Of a stretch of 64,000 nucleotides of DNA, positions 14,913-24,615 are shown in pieces. The notes under the pieces are model-generated. The model was given only the letters and a program-made list of their open reading frames with translations, made no database searches and was not told the DNA's origin. Every line of letters begins with the position of its first letter. Positions within the stretch are counted from its first letter, which is position 1. Position numbers and translations under genes: made by a program. Source of the DNA: Sorlinia euscelidii (GTDB taxonomy: Bacteria > Pseudomonadota > Alphaproteobacteria > Acetobacterales > Acetobacteraceae); assembly GCF_036452155.1 (NCBI RefSeq), contig NZ_JAWJZY010000002.1. One strand, 5' to 3'.

Positions 14913-17024
14913 TTAAATAATGTGGGTTTTCGCTTCCCGCGGCCAGAAGCGAAGGGCCCGGCATTTTTCGATAAACTGCTGCATGTCGCCGGCGGATTCG
15001 AGATGAATCAGCCCTTCATCCTCATCGCTTTCAGTGATCCCGCCTTTGCGCAGTAAAGGGACGCAATTATGGCAATATCCGATGAACTTCGCATGTGCCC
15101 AGGCATCCGCAACGAAGTCGCGCGCGGTTGCCTCATTGAGAAGCTGCTCAGCACCTTCCGCCGAAGCCAGCAGGATGATCGCATCATAAAGGACGGAAGG
15201 GCCACCATTGAGTTTCTGCTGAGCAGGCCGCTTCTTGCCGTCCGACGTTGTGACGCCCCCCACAACCGGGGCGACGAGTTCAACCAGCGCGTTCTCTTTC
15301 TTCGCGGCTTTCATCAGGGCGTCAAGGAGGCTGGCATCGGTCCCTTCCGTGATCAACACCCCGATCTTACGCCCCTCAAAGGAGGTGGGGCCGTTTTTGA
15401 GGATGCTTAATTTGTCTGACGCCGGAAGATCCATCTTCGGCGTGCGCGCTGGCGGGGCGGCGTCCGGCATTGACTCCAGTCCGATACCCTTGGCGACATT
15501 CTCTGCGAGGGTCTTATCAACATTGAGGAGTTGAGAGACGACCCGCGCGCGAATATCTTCGCGTTCAACCTTACTCAGTTCAAAAACGAACGCATCTTTG
15601 ATGTGGGTCTGCTCCGTATCGGTCTGGCTGATATAGAACTGCCGCGCCTGACTGTAGTGATCGGCAAATCGCTCACCACGCTCAAAGGTTTTGACGCCTT
15701 CCACGGCTGAAGGGTAATGCCGGTAACCGCGATCCCGGTTCTCAACCGGTCCTTCCCCCCAGGAGTTCGGCTCATAATTGACGCGGCCTTTAGGGTTCTC
15801 CATCGCCATATGTCCGTCTTGCTGCAATGTATGGAACGGGCATTTCGGTGCATTAATGGGCAGATGCGTGAAGTTCGTGCTTCCAAGACGTTTAACCTGC
15901 GTATCAAGATAAGAGAAGTTGCGACCTTGCAGGAGCGGGTCATCCGTGAAGCTGATGCCGGGCACGACATTATGCGTCATGAATGCGACCTGCTCCGTCT
16001 CCGCAAAGAAATTATCAACGACGCGGTCGAGCACCATGCGTCCGATAGGTTGGACGGGGATCAGTTCCTCAGGGATCAGTTTGGTCGCGTCAAGGATGTC
16101 GAAATCAAATTTATCCGCGAAATCATCGTCGAAGAGCTGAACGCCCAATTCCCATTCCGGGAAGTTCCCGGAAGTGATGGCCTCCCACAGATCGCGTCGA
16201 TGATAATCCGGGTCCGCGCCATTGATCTTGACGGCTTCATTCCAGACGACGGATTGAAGGCCGAGCTTCGGTTTCCAGTGAAATTTAACATAAGTGGATT
16301 TGCCGTCCGCATTGACGAGGCGGAAGCTATGGACGCCGAAACCCTCCATGAAACGGAAGGAGCGTGGAATGGCCCGGTCGGACATAATCCACATCAGCAT
16401 ATGCACGGTTTCTGGAGATAAGGACGCAAAATCCCAGAAATTATCGTGGGCGGACTGCGCCTGCGGAAAGCCGCGATCCGGCTCTTCCTTGACGGAATGC
16501 ACGAGGTCCGGGAAGCGGATGGCGTCCTGAATGAAGAAGACCGGAATATTATTTCCGACAATATCCCAATTGCCTTCCTCAGTATAAAATTTGACGGCAA
16601 ATCCACGCACGTCGCGTGCCAGGTCGAACGAGCCCTTCGCGCCCGCCACGGTCGAGAAACGAACGAAAACCGGTGTGCGCTGCCCTTTCCGGGTCAGGAT
16701 TTTGGCTGTCGTGTAATTTGTTAACGGTGTGTCCAGCTCAAAATACCCATGGGCCCCGTATCCACGCGCATGCACAATGCGCTCCGGGATGCGCTCATGG
16801 TCGAAATGAAAGATTTTTTCCCGGAAGTGGAAGTCTTGCATCAGGGCGGGGCCGCGTTGGCCGGCCTTGAGGGTATTCTGATCATCTGCGACGGGCGTGC
16901 CCTGCTTTGTCGTCATACCGGGCTGGCTTCCGTCACCCAGGTAATGCGTCTGTCCTTGAGGACCGATCTCAACCTTTACGTCACCGATTTTTTTTTGTTC
17001 TCGTTTGTAATTGTCGTTTTTCAT
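14913..17024 (-). CDS. katE: Large-subunit monofunctional catalase (HPII type)
   Basis: 703 aa, matching clade 2 catalases rather than the ~500-residue small ones. Catalytic His lies in RIVHARGYGAHGYFE near residue 80, the heme-pocket VRFSTVAG follows, and the proximal heme Tyr is in FSYLDTQVKRLG near 370. From about residue 560 a DJ-1/PfpI-like (class I glutamine-amidotransferase-fold) domain follows (KIGVLITEGTDASLLDAL), as in E. coli HPII. It destroys hydrogen peroxide; strongly oxidising acetic acid bacteria depend on it. Monocistronic, with a clear terminator. Confidence 0.95.
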   Translation of the reverse strand: MKNDNYKREQKKIGDVKVEIGPQGQTHYLGDGSQPGMTTKQGTPVADDQNTLKAGQRGPALMQDFHFREKIFHFDHERIPERIVHARGYGAHGYFELDTPLTNYTTAKILTRKGQRTPVFVRFSTVAGAKGSFDLARDVRGFAVKFYTEEGNWDIVGNNIPVFFIQDAIRFPDLVHSVKEEPDRGFPQAQSAHDNFWDFASLSPETVHMLMWIMSDRAIPRSFRFMEGFGVHSFRLVNADGKSTYVKFHWKPKLGLQSVVWNEAVKINGADPDYHRRDLWEAITSGNFPEWELGVQLFDDDFADKFDFDILDATKLIPEELIPVQPIGRMVLDRVVDNFFAETEQVAFMTHNVVPGISFTDDPLLQGRNFSYLDTQVKRLGSTNFTHLPINAPKCPFHTLQQDGHMAMENPKGRVNYEPNSWGEGPVENRDRGYRHYPSAVEGVKTFERGERFADHYSQARQFYISQTDTEQTHIKDAFVFELSKVEREDIRARVVSQLLNVDKTLAENVAKGIGLESMPDAAPPARTPKMDLPASDKLSILKNGPTSFEGRKIGVLITEGTDASLLDALMKAAKKENALVELVAPVVGGVTTSDGKKRPAQQKLNGGPSVLYDAIILLASAEGAEQLLNEATARDFVADAWAHAKFIGYCHNCVPLLRKGGITESDEDEGLIHLESAGDMQQFIEKCRALRFWPREAKTHII

Positions 17025-17243
17025 AGGTGCCTCCGAAATAATTGCTTAAAGCTCAACGTGAGCCTGTCAGACGGGTTTCGGCTTGCGCCGCCAGGGCGCA
17101 AGAGGCGCTATAGCATTTTTACGGGTAAAGAGGGGAGGGGATTCTGTTTTGAGTGCCCGATTATTTCTTGATACTTATCTTGACAATGTGAGCACTTGGT
17201 ATTTGTTAATAAAAGGTGAAACGGGTTGTCCCGCTTTTTTGGT

Positions 17244-19604
17244 TTAGACTTTGACGCCGTCAGGCGCCCGCCCGCTCACGCCGGCGACGGGATGGGGGCG
17301 GGCTCTTTTCCGGGGGCGGGCTTCATCCGGTTTCTCTGATGAGAAGTCGAAGGCGAGCGCATCATTTTTGAGATGGATGCTGACGAGGCCGCCGCGATTA
17401 AGCTTACCGAATAAAAGCTCTTCAGCGAGGCGTTTTTTAATCTGGTCCTGAATCAGGCGTGCCAGCGGGCGGGCACCGTAAAGCCGGTCATAACCGCGTT
17501 GCGCAAGCCAGTCACGTGCGGCCGGACTGACCTCAATCGTGACGTCCCGATCCGCAAGCTGCGCCTCAAGCTGGAAGACGAATTTATCAACCACCCGCGC
17601 AACCGCATCGGTTGAAAGCGGCTGGAAGGCAATGACCGCGTCCAGGCGGTTCCGGAATTCCGGGGAGAAGAGGCGTTTGATGGCCTCCTCATCATCACCG
17701 GTACGCTCTATGCGCCCGAACCCAATGGCTTCCTTGCTGAGATCCGCCGCGCCCGCATTCGTTGTCATGATCAATATGACATTGCGGAAATCCACAAGCT
17801 TGCCCGAGTGGTCGGTCAGTGTGCCGTGATCCATGACCTGAAGAAGAATGTTGAAAAGGTCCGGGTGGGCTTTTTCAATTTCGTCGAGCAGGAGGACACA
17901 ATGCGGGTATTGATTGACGCTGTCTGTCAACAGGCCACCCTGGTCAAATCCGACATAGCCCGGCGGGGCTCCGATCAGGCGGGAAACAGAATGGCGCTCC
18001 ATATATTCCGACATATCAAAACGCAGGAGTTTGATCCCGAGGAAGGAAGCAAGCTGCCGCGCCACTTCTGTTTTGCCGACACCCGTCGGGCCGGAGAACA
18101 GGTAATTGCCGATGGGCTTTCCGTGGTCGCGCAAACCGGCACGGGCGAGTTTGATGGCGGAGGTCAGGGCGTCAATCGCGTCATCCTGCGCGTAGACCAT
18201 GCTTTTGAGGTCACGGCTGAGAGTGCGTAGCGTCGCTTTATCATCCGCTGAGACAGCTTTAGCGGGGACGCGCGCGATTTTGGCCACGGTGTCCTCAATA
18301 TCGCGGAGCGTCACATTTTTGCGGCGCTTATTCTCTGGCAATAACATGCGCGAGGCGCCAGCCTCATCAATGACATCAATCGCCTTGTCGGGCAATTTGC
18401 GGTCATTAATGTAGCGTGCGGATAACTCGACGGCGGCGCGGATGGCTTCATCCAGATATTTGACCTTGTGATGGTCCTCATATTGTGGCTTCAGGCCACG
18501 CAATATTTTGATCGTGTCGTCGATATTCGGTTCCATCACGTCAATTTTTTGGAAGCGACGACTGAAAGCGTGGTCTTTTTCAAAAAATTGGCGGTATTCC
18601 TTGAAAGTCGTGGACCCGATGCAACGCAAACTGCCCGCCGCCAAAGCCGGTTTTAAAAGGTTTGACGCGTCCATGGCGCTGCCGGAGGTTGATCCGGCAC
18701 CAATCACCGTGTGGATCTCGTCGATAAAAAGGACCGCCTTTTCATCCTGCGCCAATTCCGTCATGACGGCTTTGAGGCGCTCCTCAAAGTCACCGCGATA
18801 GCGCGTGCCGGCCAGGAGGGCGCCCATATCCAATGCGTAGATCGTGCTCTTATTCAAAACGTCCGGCACGGAGCGCTCCGCGATCCGCTTGGCCAGACCC
18901 TCCGCAATCGCTGTCTTGCCCACGCCTGGATCACCCACGAGGAGGGGGTTGTTCTTCGTGCGGCGACATAATATCTGGATCGTTCGGTCAACCTCTCGTT
19001 CTCGTCCTATCAAAGGGTCGATCTTGCCCGCGCGCGCGCGTTCATTGAGGTTCGTACAATAAGTATTGAGGGCTTCGGCGCTCTTGCCTGATCGCGAAGC
19101 TTTCTCTTCCTTCTCCGCTTCGGAATTTTCGTAAATCGGGGCGACATCCTCTGTGCGGGCGGCGCGCGCTGGTGTTTTCGCGATGCCGTGAGACAGAAAA
19201 TTGACAGCGTCGAGGCGCGTCATGTCCTGCATCTGGAGGAAATAAATGGCGTGGCTTTCCCGCTCGGCAAAAAGTGCGACAAGCACGTTGGCGCCGCTGA
19301 CTTCCTCTCGGCCTGTGGACTGCACATGGATGGCCGCACGCTGGATGACGCGCTGGAAGGCCGCTGTCGGTTTCGGCTCCTTCGTCTGTTCCGAGACGAG
19401 TCCGGCGAGGTCCTTATCCAGAAATTCTGACAGATCCTGACGCAATTTGCCGATATTGATTCCGCAGGCGCGGAGGACGGCGATCGCGTCCTCATCTTCC
19501 GTCAAGGCAAGGAGGAGGTGCTCAAGCGTCGCATATTCATGCCTGCGCTCAGCCGCAAAGGTGAGCGCGCGGTGCAGCGACTGCTCAAGAATACGAGATA
19601 ACAT
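17244..19604 (-). CDS. clpA: ATP-dependent Clp protease ATP-binding subunit ClpA
   Basis: 786 aa. N-terminal ClpA domain (LEQSLHRALTFAAERRHEYATLEHLLLAL), then two AAA+ modules with Walker A motifs GDPGVGKTAIAEG and GPTGVGKTEVARQ, and the ClpP-docking loop near IGFGR. The ATG at 19604 is chosen over a start 72 bases upstream because GAGAGGAG lies nine bases before it and the protein then begins like other ClpA. It unfolds substrates into ClpP. ClpS, its N-degron adaptor, is encoded just upstream, the standard clpS-clpA arrangement. Confidence 0.95.
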   Translation of the reverse strand: MLSRILEQSLHRALTFAAERRHEYATLEHLLLALTEDEDAIAVLRACGINIGKLRQDLSEFLDKDLAGLVSEQTKEPKPTAAFQRVIQRAAIHVQSTGREEVSGANVLVALFAERESHAIYFLQMQDMTRLDAVNFLSHGIAKTPARAARTEDVAPIYENSEAEKEEKASRSGKSAEALNTYCTNLNERARAGKIDPLIGREREVDRTIQILCRRTKNNPLLVGDPGVGKTAIAEGLAKRIAERSVPDVLNKSTIYALDMGALLAGTRYRGDFEERLKAVMTELAQDEKAVLFIDEIHTVIGAGSTSGSAMDASNLLKPALAAGSLRCIGSTTFKEYRQFFEKDHAFSRRFQKIDVMEPNIDDTIKILRGLKPQYEDHHKVKYLDEAIRAAVELSARYINDRKLPDKAIDVIDEAGASRMLLPENKRRKNVTLRDIEDTVAKIARVPAKAVSADDKATLRTLSRDLKSMVYAQDDAIDALTSAIKLARAGLRDHGKPIGNYLFSGPTGVGKTEVARQLASFLGIKLLRFDMSEYMERHSVSRLIGAPPGYVGFDQGGLLTDSVNQYPHCVLLLDEIEKAHPDLFNILLQVMDHGTLTDHSGKLVDFRNVILIMTTNAGAADLSKEAIGFGRIERTGDDEEAIKRLFSPEFRNRLDAVIAFQPLSTDAVARVVDKFVFQLEAQLADRDVTIEVSPAARDWLAQRGYDRLYGARPLARLIQDQIKKRLAEELLFGKLNRGGLVSIHLKNDALAFDFSSEKPDEARPRKRARPHPVAGVSGRAPDGVKV

Positions 19605-19767
19605 GATTGACTGCTCCTCTCGCGCCCCTCGTCCGATTGGTCGGGTTCGGTCCTTTAAAAAGGGGCGGTCCAACATGCATCCCGCGACCCATAACTAAAC
19701 AAACGAGAAAAAAAGAAAAAGTTTTCAGTGGGCTGGCTTCATTTTTTTAACGATATTTTCAACGTTG

Positions 19768-20148
19768 TCAGGCTCTCTCCACTGCGCATTGAAGGGGATG
19801 CTGGTGACTGCGGGCAAGTTCCGTCACCTGCGTTACTTTCGTTTCAGCAACTTCGAATGTGAAAATACCTGCCACGCCGATGCCCTGACGGTGGATTGTG
19901 AGCATGATATTGGTGGCCTCGTCCTGGGACTTGTTAAAAAAGGTTTCCAGAATATGCACCACAAAATCCATCGGCGTATAATCATCGTTAAGGAGCAGGA
20001 CTTTGTACATGGAGGGCCGCCGCGTTGCCGTGCGCGATTGCACAGCAAAACCGAGATCCTCCCGCGCAGCGGAAATCACGGGGCCGGGCGATCCCTCTTC
20101 CCGCCGCATGACGATGACGTCATCATTCAAATGCGCTTCAAGTCCCAT
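19768..20148 (-). CDS. clpS: ClpS adaptor for N-end-rule degradation
   Basis: 126 aa. The conserved core begins with YKVLLLNDDYTPMDFVVHILE and continues with the VAGIFTFEVAETKV strand; these include the N-degron pocket residues. The first ~45 residues are a variable extension, and a start at 20109 is possible. It binds the ClpA N-domain and delivers proteins with destabilising N-termini. It lies 163 bp upstream of clpA in the same orientation and probably shares a transcript. Confidence 0.95.
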   Translation of the reverse strand: MGLEAHLNDDVIVMRREEGSPGPVISAAREDLGFAVQSRTATRRPSMYKVLLLNDDYTPMDFVVHILETFFNKSQDEATNIMLTIHRQGIGVAGIFTFEVAETKVTQVTELARSHQHPLQCAVERA

Positions 20149-20466
20149 CAGGCTGCCTGTCTCTCCTTACAAGGTGAATAAACCGCATTAAGGGCAAAAA
20201 TCATAGTCTTAATTCCCGCCTTTTCGTCGGGCCATCATCATGATATCGCAAAAAAATAATGTATCTTTTTGATATTTAAAGTGAGTCCCGACCCACCGCG
20301 TGAATTATGATGTTTACGTTAACCCAGGCTGGGTCTCAGCGTTATAAGCGCGTCAAGATATTACGAAATTATTGCGATCTGTTGAAACTTGCGCGAATCA
20401 TTGTCGTAAAGATCAGCGTCTGATAGATTCACAGACAAATTTTGCGATTGAGTCGGGGAGGCGCGT
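20149..20466. other. Divergent promoter region clpS / D,D-carboxypeptidase
   Basis: About 318 bp, AT-rich in the middle. The only structured element I see is a palindrome ACCCAG-G-CTGGGT at 20322-20334. The right end carries the GGGGAGG ribosome site of the next gene. Promoters for both divergent genes should be here, but I do not see a clear consensus pair. Confidence 0.4.
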
Positions 20467-21567
20467 TTGCGTCGAAGTTTAGTTAATGGACTGCTTTCAG
20501 CGCTGGCGTTTGCGTTGACGTTCTGCCTTCCCCATTCCGCGCGCGCGCAATATGCGGGCCATGTCAGCAGCTTCATTATCGATGCAAAAACCGGTTCCGT
20601 CCTTCTGGAAAGCGATCCGAACCTCCAGCGTTACCCGGCATCCCTTACCAAGCTGATGACATTATATCTGACGTTCAAGGCGCTGGACGCCGGCCATATC
20701 TCCTTTGACTCACTTGTGCCGGTCTCCATTCACGCCGCATCGATGGAGCCATCCAAGCTCGGCTTGCGGCCCGGGATGCGTCTCACCGTGCGGGAAGCCG
20801 TGCTCGGGCTCGTCACGAAATCGGCAAATGATGCGGCCGCCGCCTTGGGGGAACTCCTCGGCAGGGGGGATGAGGTTTACTTCGCCAATATCATGACGCG
20901 TGAGGCCCGGGCCCTTGGCATGCGTGACACGACTTTTCAGAATGCTTCCGGCCTCCCCGATCCGGAGCAGGTGACGACGGCCCATGATATTGCGTTGCTC
21001 AGTGCAAGGCTGATGCATGATTTTCCGAATTATTACCCGTTATTTTCGACAAAAAGCTTTGTTTTCCACGGTCGGGTGATCCCCAATCATAATCCCATGC
21101 TTAAGGGTTATGTCGGGGCGGATGGTCTTAAAACCGGATATACGGCGCTCGCCGGGCATAATCTTGCCGCTTCAGCGCGGCGCGGCGCGGTGCAGCTGAT
21201 CGGTGTTGTGTTGGGTGCCCGCAGCAACTTGCAACGTAATCGCATAATGACCTCATTGCTTGATAAGGGCTTTGAGATGGAAGGGGTTGCGCCGGTGCCC
21301 GCCGCCTCTGAAGCGCCAATCGTGATGGCGCGCGCCGCCTCGCGCCACCGCCGGGTGCGGAGAAATCGCGCCGGGACCTATCGTAGTACGACCGTTGAAG
21401 TGGCCGAGGCCCCTTCCGGCCCGCGCCGTTACCGCCTCGTAACGCATCGCGCTACGAAAAGGCGGGTCGCGCGCAAGCCCGTCTCCGTCCGCGCCGCCAG
21501 CTCAGTGCGGCACCATACGGCGAAAATCAGCAAGACAAAGCGCCATCATACCCGCCATCAGGGCTGA
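20467..21567 (+). CDS. D-alanyl-D-alanine carboxypeptidase (S11 penicillin-binding protein)
   Basis: 366 aa from a TTG preceded at five bases by GGGGAGG. Signal peptide of 27 residues ending ARA|QY. Active-site motifs of the DacA/DacF type: SLTK (Ser59, Lys62), SAND (SxN) and LKTGYT (KTG). It trims the terminal D-Ala of peptidoglycan pentapeptides in the periplasm. After residue ~280 the tail is very basic and Arg/His-rich (rather than a membrane-anchoring amphipathic helix), perhaps binding the polyanionic cell wall or envelope (inference). Confidence 0.9.
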   Translation: MRRSLVNGLLSALAFALTFCLPHSARAQYAGHVSSFIIDAKTGSVLLESDPNLQRYPASLTKLMTLYLTFKALDAGHISFDSLVPVSIHAASMEPSKLGLRPGMRLTVREAVLGLVTKSANDAAAALGELLGRGDEVYFANIMTREARALGMRDTTFQNASGLPDPEQVTTAHDIALLSARLMHDFPNYYPLFSTKSFVFHGRVIPNHNPMLKGYVGADGLKTGYTALAGHNLAASARRGAVQLIGVVLGARSNLQRNRIMTSLLDKGFEMEGVAPVPAASEAPIVMARAASRHRRVRRNRAGTYRSTTVEVAEAPSGPRRYRLVTHRATKRRVARKPVSVRAASSVRHHTAKISKTKRHHTRHQG

Positions 21568-21797
21568 GATCTTTAACAGGTCCGCGGCCGTTATCACAGC
21601 CAGAATAACCCTTCCCAGAGAGCGCCAGATCCTGTCGAACCGCGCGTCGCGGCTTTGATGTATCGCGGCTGTGGTTGGACTGGCCTTGGCTTCAGCAGTC
21701 ACCGCGTGGTAAGTCTACCGCCGATCTTGATGAAGGGTTGGAATTGACTGATCTTCGTCTCGCGTTATTAATTTTTCTGAGTTGAGGCGGAGAGTAA

Positions 21798-22597
21798 ATG
21801 GCTTCAGGTGATTCGGCCCGGCATATCGTGCGATATACGGAGGAAGACTTCGCCGGTCTGCGCGCAGCGGGTCGACTCGCGGCTGAAACTTTGGACATGA
21901 TCACGCCCTACGTCGTACCTGGCGCTCTGACGGCGGATCTCGATGCGTTGATCCATCAGTTCACGCTCGACCATCAAGCTGTTCCAGCGCCTTTGAATTA
22001 TCGTGGCTTCCCGAAATCCTGCTGTATTTCCGTCAATCACGTCGTCTGCCATGGCATCCCGGGGGATCGGCGGCTTAATGAGGGTGACATCGTCAATATC
22101 GATGTTACTTCCATTCTGGGAGGTTGGTATGGCGACACGTCCCGTATGTTTTACGTCGGCAAAGTGCCACGTAAAGCCGTTAACCTCGTTGAAAAAACCT
22201 ATGAAGCGATGATGCGCGGCATCGAAGTCGTGCGGCCTGGCGCGACCTTGGGCGATATTGGTCACGCGATCCAGAGTTACGCGGAGGGGCATCGGCTTTC
22301 CGTCGTGCGGGACTTCTGCGGACACGGGATCGGGCGGGTCTTTCATGATGCGCCGAATGTCCTGCATTATGGTAAGCCCGGCACGGGTATGGCGCTTGAT
22401 GCCGGCATGGTTTTCACGATTGAACCGATGTTGAATATCGGGAGATATGACGTCAAAATACTCGAAGATGGCTGGACAGCTGTTACGCGTGACAGGTCTC
22501 TCTCTGCACAATTCGAGCATATGATCGGCGTCAACCATAATGGTTGCGAAATATTTACCCGGTCACCCGCAGGTTTCAATCTGCCCCTTACGCTTGA
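21798..22597 (+). CDS. map: Methionine aminopeptidase type I (stop codon masked by a likely lost C)
   Basis: About 266 residues. The five metal ligands of type I MetAP are in place: Asp of IDVTSILGGWYGDTS (two Asp, 11 apart), His in GHGIGRVFHDAP, Glu in FTIEPML and Glu in QFEHMIGV. It removes N-terminal Met co-translationally. As read, the frame runs on into ggt. Adding one C to the C4 run at 22584-22587 would end it in ...LPPYA then TGA (22595-22597), a length and ending like other MetAPs. Confidence 0.9.
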
Positions 22598-22616
22598 ATT
22601 GTTACAGGAAATAAAA

Positions 22617-24431
22617 ATGACGACGTCCAGAAAAACCTGTTTTCACCTGATATGCTCAGCTTCGCTTTCACTCTTTGCCGCCCTGCCTGCGACATGTCAG
22701 GCCGCCGCGGCCGACCCGCTTGGCTATCAGGCAACGCATCGCGGCGATAATCGCCATCCAGCCGCCGCCGCACCCCATGCGATGGTTGTGTCCGCACAGC
22801 ATCTGGCGACGGATGCCGGGGTGGAAATCCTGAGAGCGGGCGGTAATGCGGTTGATGCGGCTGTCGCTGTTGGTTACGCCCTTGCTGTCGTTTACCCGGC
22901 GGCCGGCAATATCGGGGGCGGGGGGTTCGCGACGATCCGCCTGCCGGATGGGCAGACGCATTTCATCGATTTCCGGGAGCACGCGCCGCTGGCCGCAACG
23001 TCCACGATGTATCAGGACAAAGATGGCAATGTCGATAAAGCGGCAAGCGTTGAGGGCTGGCGCGCCGTCGGTGTTCCGGGCACGGTTGCAGGGCTGGATG
23101 CGCTGGAGCGTAAATGGGGCCGCCTCGGCCTGACCCGCGTCATGGCCCCCGCCATCCGCCTGGCAGAGGAAGGATTCCATCTGCAGGTCGATGATGTTGA
23201 TCTGCTGAATTCCGCCAAAGACCGCCTTGCGCGGGACAGTTACGCTAAAAAGATCTTCCTTAATCCGAATGGTAGCGCGCTGGAGGTCGGCGATACGCTT
23301 GTGCAGAAGGACCTCGCCAATACCCTGCGACGGATTGCGCAGCTTGGTGATAAAGGTTTTTACGAGGGTGAGACAGCGCAGGAAATTGTTGCCGCCAGTC
23401 GGCGTGGGGGCGGTATCCTGTCCCTCAAGGATTTCACATCCTATAAGATCCGCGCGCTGGAACCTTTGCACTGCAATTATAAAGGTTATCGTATCGATAC
23501 GGCCCCACCGCCGAGCGGGGGTGGCGTGGCTATTTGTGAAATCCTCAATATCCTCTCCGCCTATGACCTGAAAAAGATTGGCCTGCGAAGCGTTGCCGGG
23601 GTGCAGCTCCAGACGGAAGCCATGCGTCACGCTTATTCTGACCGTCGGGATCTTGGAGATCCTGCTTTCGTGAAAAATCCAGTCGCCCATTTGATCGATC
23701 CGTCTTACGCGGCGGCGATCAGAGCGGGTTTCCGGCAGGATCACGCGATCGATTCAGCTTCGCTTCGGCCTGGGGAGGCCCTGCCGCAGGGCGATGCCCC
23801 TGTCACGGAGCCCGCGCATGAAAAACATGAAACGACGCAATTCTGCGCAGCGGATCGGTCCGGGATTGCGGTCTCCGTCACCTACACATTAAATGGTTGG
23901 TACGGTGCGCATGTTGTGGGTGGCCGGACGGGCATCGTCATGAATGATGAGATGGATGATTTCTCCGTCAAGCCGGGTGTGCCAAATATGTATGGGATCG
24001 TCGGGTCACGCGCCAACGAGATCGCGCCGGGCAAGACGCCGCTTTCCTCCATGTCGCCGACGATTATTTCCAAGGATGGCAAGCTTGTCATGGCGATTGG
24101 CAGCCCGGGTGGGTCCCGCATCCCCACAATTATCCTCAATGTCGTGCTCGGCGTCATTGACGGGGGGATGGATATTCAGCAGGCCATCAACCAACCGCGT
24201 ATTCATGAGCAATGGATGCCCCGCGCGCTTGAGGTGGAACCGGGTGCGCTGACCTCCCATGTCAGCACTGTCCTGCGGGGACGTGGATATCAGATCACGG
24301 AGCAGCCGCAATATTGGGGGCTCGCCCAAGGGATCCTCTTTGGCCGCCCACGTCTCGACGCACCGGTGACGGGTTTCGTTTATGGCGGCTCAGACCAGCG
24401 TCATGCCGGAGGGCTGGCACGCGGATTGTAA
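22617..24431 (+). CDS. ggt: Gamma-glutamyltransferase
   Basis: 604 aa from the ATG at 22617, with an AGGAA ribosome site six bases upstream. Signal peptide (CFHLICSASLSLFAALPATC, cleavage after CQA or nearby), so periplasmic or secreted. N-terminal nucleophile hydrolase: autocatalytic cleavage should occur before the first Thr of HETTQF (about residue 406), giving a large and a small subunit. The oxyanion GG pair of the family and the lid-loop region follow. It cleaves glutathione and transfers gamma-glutamyl groups. Reads in one frame with the upstream map gene, probably through a sequencing error. Confidence 0.93.
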   Translation: MTTSRKTCFHLICSASLSLFAALPATCQAAAADPLGYQATHRGDNRHPAAAAPHAMVVSAQHLATDAGVEILRAGGNAVDAAVAVGYALAVVYPAAGNIGGGGFATIRLPDGQTHFIDFREHAPLAATSTMYQDKDGNVDKAASVEGWRAVGVPGTVAGLDALERKWGRLGLTRVMAPAIRLAEEGFHLQVDDVDLLNSAKDRLARDSYAKKIFLNPNGSALEVGDTLVQKDLANTLRRIAQLGDKGFYEGETAQEIVAASRRGGGILSLKDFTSYKIRALEPLHCNYKGYRIDTAPPPSGGGVAICEILNILSAYDLKKIGLRSVAGVQLQTEAMRHAYSDRRDLGDPAFVKNPVAHLIDPSYAAAIRAGFRQDHAIDSASLRPGEALPQGDAPVTEPAHEKHETTQFCAADRSGIAVSVTYTLNGWYGAHVVGGRTGIVMNDEMDDFSVKPGVPNMYGIVGSRANEIAPGKTPLSSMSPTIISKDGKLVMAIGSPGGSRIPTIILNVVLGVIDGGMDIQQAINQPRIHEQWMPRALEVEPGALTSHVSTVLRGRGYQITEQPQYWGLAQGILFGRPRLDAPVTGFVYGGSDQRHAGGLARGL

Positions 24432-24437
24432 TTTCAG

Positions 24438-24474
24438 GCATGATTCCCCTTGCCAGGGGGGAGGGGAATCATGC
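24438..24474 (+). terminator. Strong hairpin after ggt (terminator-like, no T run)
   Basis: Perfect 12-bp stem GCATGATTCCCC / GGGGAATCATGC with a 13-nt loop, 7 bases beyond the ggt stop and 13 bases before the SRP RNA. No U tract follows, so it may act as a processing or stability element rather than a simple intrinsic terminator. Confidence 0.55.
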
Positions 24475-24486
24475 TAATCCTGCGCC

Positions 24487-24582
24487 GGGAGGTCGGCCGT
24501 GGACGGGCGGCTTGCAAACCCGGTCAGGTCCGGAAGGAAGCAGCCGTAGTGAGTTTTGCACGGGTCGTGTGTTCGGCCTCCC
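24487..24582 (+). ncRNA. ffs: Small signal recognition particle RNA (4.5S type)
   Basis: About 96 nt. The invariant domain IV core GGTCAGGTCCGGAAGGAAGC is present at about 24522-24541, and the ends pair (GGGAGG 24487-24492 with CCTCCC 24577-24582). It binds Ffh to form the bacterial SRP. It lies directly upstream of dnaX, as in many bacteria. Exact ends are estimated from the terminal helix. Confidence 0.95.
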
Positions 24583-24615
24583 ACCTTCCCGATATTTTGG
24601 TCTATAAGTGATTGC

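Noticed and set aside
17215..17240. Hairpin ACGGG-TTGT-CCCGC followed by T6 as a plus-strand terminator
   Set aside because: No plus-strand gene lies upstream; short stem; more likely incidental or a weak element at the clpA 3' end.
21502..21702. Leftward 66-residue ORF with a hydrophobic stretch after the carboxypeptidase gene
   Set aside because: Overlaps the real gene's 3' end in antisense and has no ribosome site.
24556..24615. Longer dnaX start at a TTG
   Set aside because: It would translate the 3' part of the SRP RNA; the ATG at 24616 gives a normal N-terminus.
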